In this document: positions 5,510-6,630 of the stretch, in pieces | How positions within the stretch are numbered: the stretch's first letter is position 1 | Layout of the letters: every line of letters starts with the position of its first letter | NCBI GenBank assembly: GCA_947463665.1 | Contig: CANHUD010000136.1 | Coordinates: 1 to 6,630 of the forward strand | DNA length: 6,630 nt | Direction: 5' to 3' | From: Sphingobacteriales bacterium | GTDB taxonomy: Bacteria > Bacteroidota > Bacteroidia > Chitinophagales > Chitinophagaceae | The notes under the pieces: model-generated | What the model was told of the DNA's origin: nothing | What the model saw: the letters and a program-made list of their open reading frames with translations, nothing else | Databases searched by the model: none | Translations under genes and position numbers: made by a program

Positions 5510-6630
5510 ATGAGAAAAAATCTTTTCTTGAACATCCTTTTATCCGGCTTGCTTCTGTTGTGCCAGATGGCGGGCTTTTCCCAGGTAACCCTCACCGCCA
5601 CAACGGGTACTGCCTCAGGCTCATTCACTACCCTGAAGGGGGCATTTGACGCCATCAACACGGGCACCCACAAGGGTGATATAGTCATAAAAATCAATAA
5701 CAGCACTACTGAAACGGCATCGGCATCTCTCACTGCGAGTGCCGCAACTTCCGCATCGGCACCTTATTACACCAGCATCAATATTTACCCCACCACAACG
5801 GGGTTGAGTATTTCCGGGGCACTGGCCGCACCATTGATCAACCTCAACGGTGCCGACAATGTGACCATCGATGGACGGGTGAACGCCACGGGCAGCACTA
5901 CAAGTCTTACCATTACGAATACCAGTGCGGTAGCCACGGCAGGTACATCCACCATCCGTTTCATTAATGATGCAACCTCCAACACCGTAAATTATTGTAT
6001 ACTGAAAGGATCCTCTACCGACGCAGCAGCGGGGATTGTTTTTTTCAGCACGACCACGGGTACTTCAGGCAACGATAACAACACCATCTCTTATAATAAC
6101 ATTACCAATGCCGCCAATGCCAGCCGGCCGCTGAATGCCGTATATGCATTGGGTACATCTCTAAAGAACAACGATAATAACACGATAAGCAACAATAATT
6201 TTTACGATTTTTTGAGTACATCGACTGCTTCTCAAGGCATCAGCATCAGCAGCAACAACAGCACTTTCACCATTTCGGACAACAGTTTTTATGAAACGGC
6301 GTCTTTTACAGCAGCTGCTGCAGTGAATTACAACGTGATCCTGATCAGTGCCGCTACCGGCAATGGTAACGGGTTCACTGTCTCAGGCAATTACATCGGC
6401 GGTAACACAGTGCTTTGTGGCGGTACAGCCTGGACCAAAACCGCCCAGAATAATGCCTTCACAGCCATTTCGTTGACCACCGCTACCGGCACGGCCAACA
6501 GCATACAGGGCAATACCATACAAAATTTCAACTGGACCAACGCAGGAACTTCCGACTTTACTGGAATATCCATTGCAGGCGCTACGGTTGCCGATATTGG
6601 AACCAATACAGGAAACACGATCGGAGCCGC
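5510..6630 (+). CDS. Secreted parallel beta-helix repeat protein, 3' end outside window
   Basis: The frame stays open from ATG 5510 to the window edge (373 full codons). It begins with a signal peptide (MRKN, hydrophobic 5-18, cleavage likely at GFS/Q25), so the product is exported; LLLC is not a good lipobox. The mature part is rich in Thr, Ser, Asn, Ala and Gly with almost no charge. It resembles the Bacteroidota family that opens with a GSFTTLKGAFDAIN segment (37-50), then LINLNGADNVTIDGR (109-123), STIRFINDATSNTVNYCILKGSS (147-169), and repeats such as NDNNTISYNNITN (188-200), NNDNNTISNNNFYDF (220-234), FTISDNSFYETASF (253-266), FTVSGNYIGG (289-298), NSIQGNTIQNF (330-340), each a PbH1-like coil. 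The pattern predicts a right-handed beta-helix, as in adhesins or polysaccharide-binding proteins, not a recognised enzyme. Relatives often end in a type IX sorting domain, which would lie outside. No Shine-Dalgarno is visible. Confidence 0.9.
   Translation, partial: MRKNLFLNILLSGLLLLCQMAGFSQVTLTATTGTASGSFTTLKGAFDAINTGTHKGDIVIKINNSTTETASASLTASAATSASAPYYTSINIYPTTTGLSISGALAAPLINLNGADNVTIDGRVNATGSTTSLTITNTSAVATAGTSTIRFINDATSNTVNYCILKGSSTDAAAGIVFFSTTTGTSGNDNNTISYNNITNAANASRPLNAVYALGTSLKNNDNNTISNNNFYDFLSTSTASQGISISSNNSTFTISDNSFYETASFTAAAAVNYNVILISAATGNGNGFTVSGNYIGGNTVLCGGTAWTKTAQNNAFTAISLTTATGTANSIQGNTIQNFNWTNAGTSDFTGISIAGATVADIGTNTGNTIGA

Noticed and set aside
5470..6618. Minus-strand open frames opposite the beta-helix gene
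   Set aside because: Val/Ala/Pro-rich products arise from reading the complement of Thr/Asn/Gly-rich codons; the plus-strand frame has a signal peptide and repeats and is open throughout.

Overview
The window looks like a chromosomal stretch from a Bacteroidota bacterium, probably of the Chitinophagaceae/Cytophagales type. The reasons are a heptahelical membrane AraC-family regulator, a sensor kinase with the HQLGTP-type H-box common in that phylum, a large secreted Ser/Thr/Asn-rich parallel beta-helix protein, near absence of Shine-Dalgarno sequences, and one perfect TAnnTTTG-type -7 element. This placement is inferred from family resemblance; there is no rRNA or marker gene here.

Layout. 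(1) 1-812, minus strand: the first 270 residues of a family-2 glycosyltransferase starting at GTG, cut by the window's left edge. (2) 902-2044, plus: a two-TM sensor histidine kinase with no response regulator in the window. (3) 2058-3590, plus, 13 nt after the kinase and probably cotranscribed: an exported protein joining an alpha/beta-hydrolase esterase domain to an SGNH/GDSL hydrolase domain, both with apparently complete catalytic residues. A hairpin starts on the base after its stop codon. (4) 3591-3941: an AT-rich gap with inverted repeats built on TTACA/TGTAA half-sites and a possible 31-codon minus-strand ORF. (5) 3942-5156, plus: an AT-rich membrane-anchored AraC-type regulator starting at TTG. 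(6) 5157-5509: a gap whose last 190 bases carry a palindrome, a 30-bp-spaced repeat, a T-loop hairpin and a perfect 11-bp inverted repeat. (7) 5510-6630, plus: the 5' part of a secreted beta-helix repeat protein that runs off the right edge.

How they may work together. The kinase and double esterase form a plausible sensing/secreted-hydrolase pair. The AraC-like receptor stands alone and could respond to an envelope or external signal; whether it controls the beta-helix gene downstream, the hydrolase operon upstream, or itself cannot be told from sequence. No CRISPR array, tRNA, rRNA, insertion sequence or phage gene was seen. The least explained parts are the repeat-rich leader of the beta-helix gene, the TTACA-rich region before the AraC gene, and the two-fold esterase fusion.
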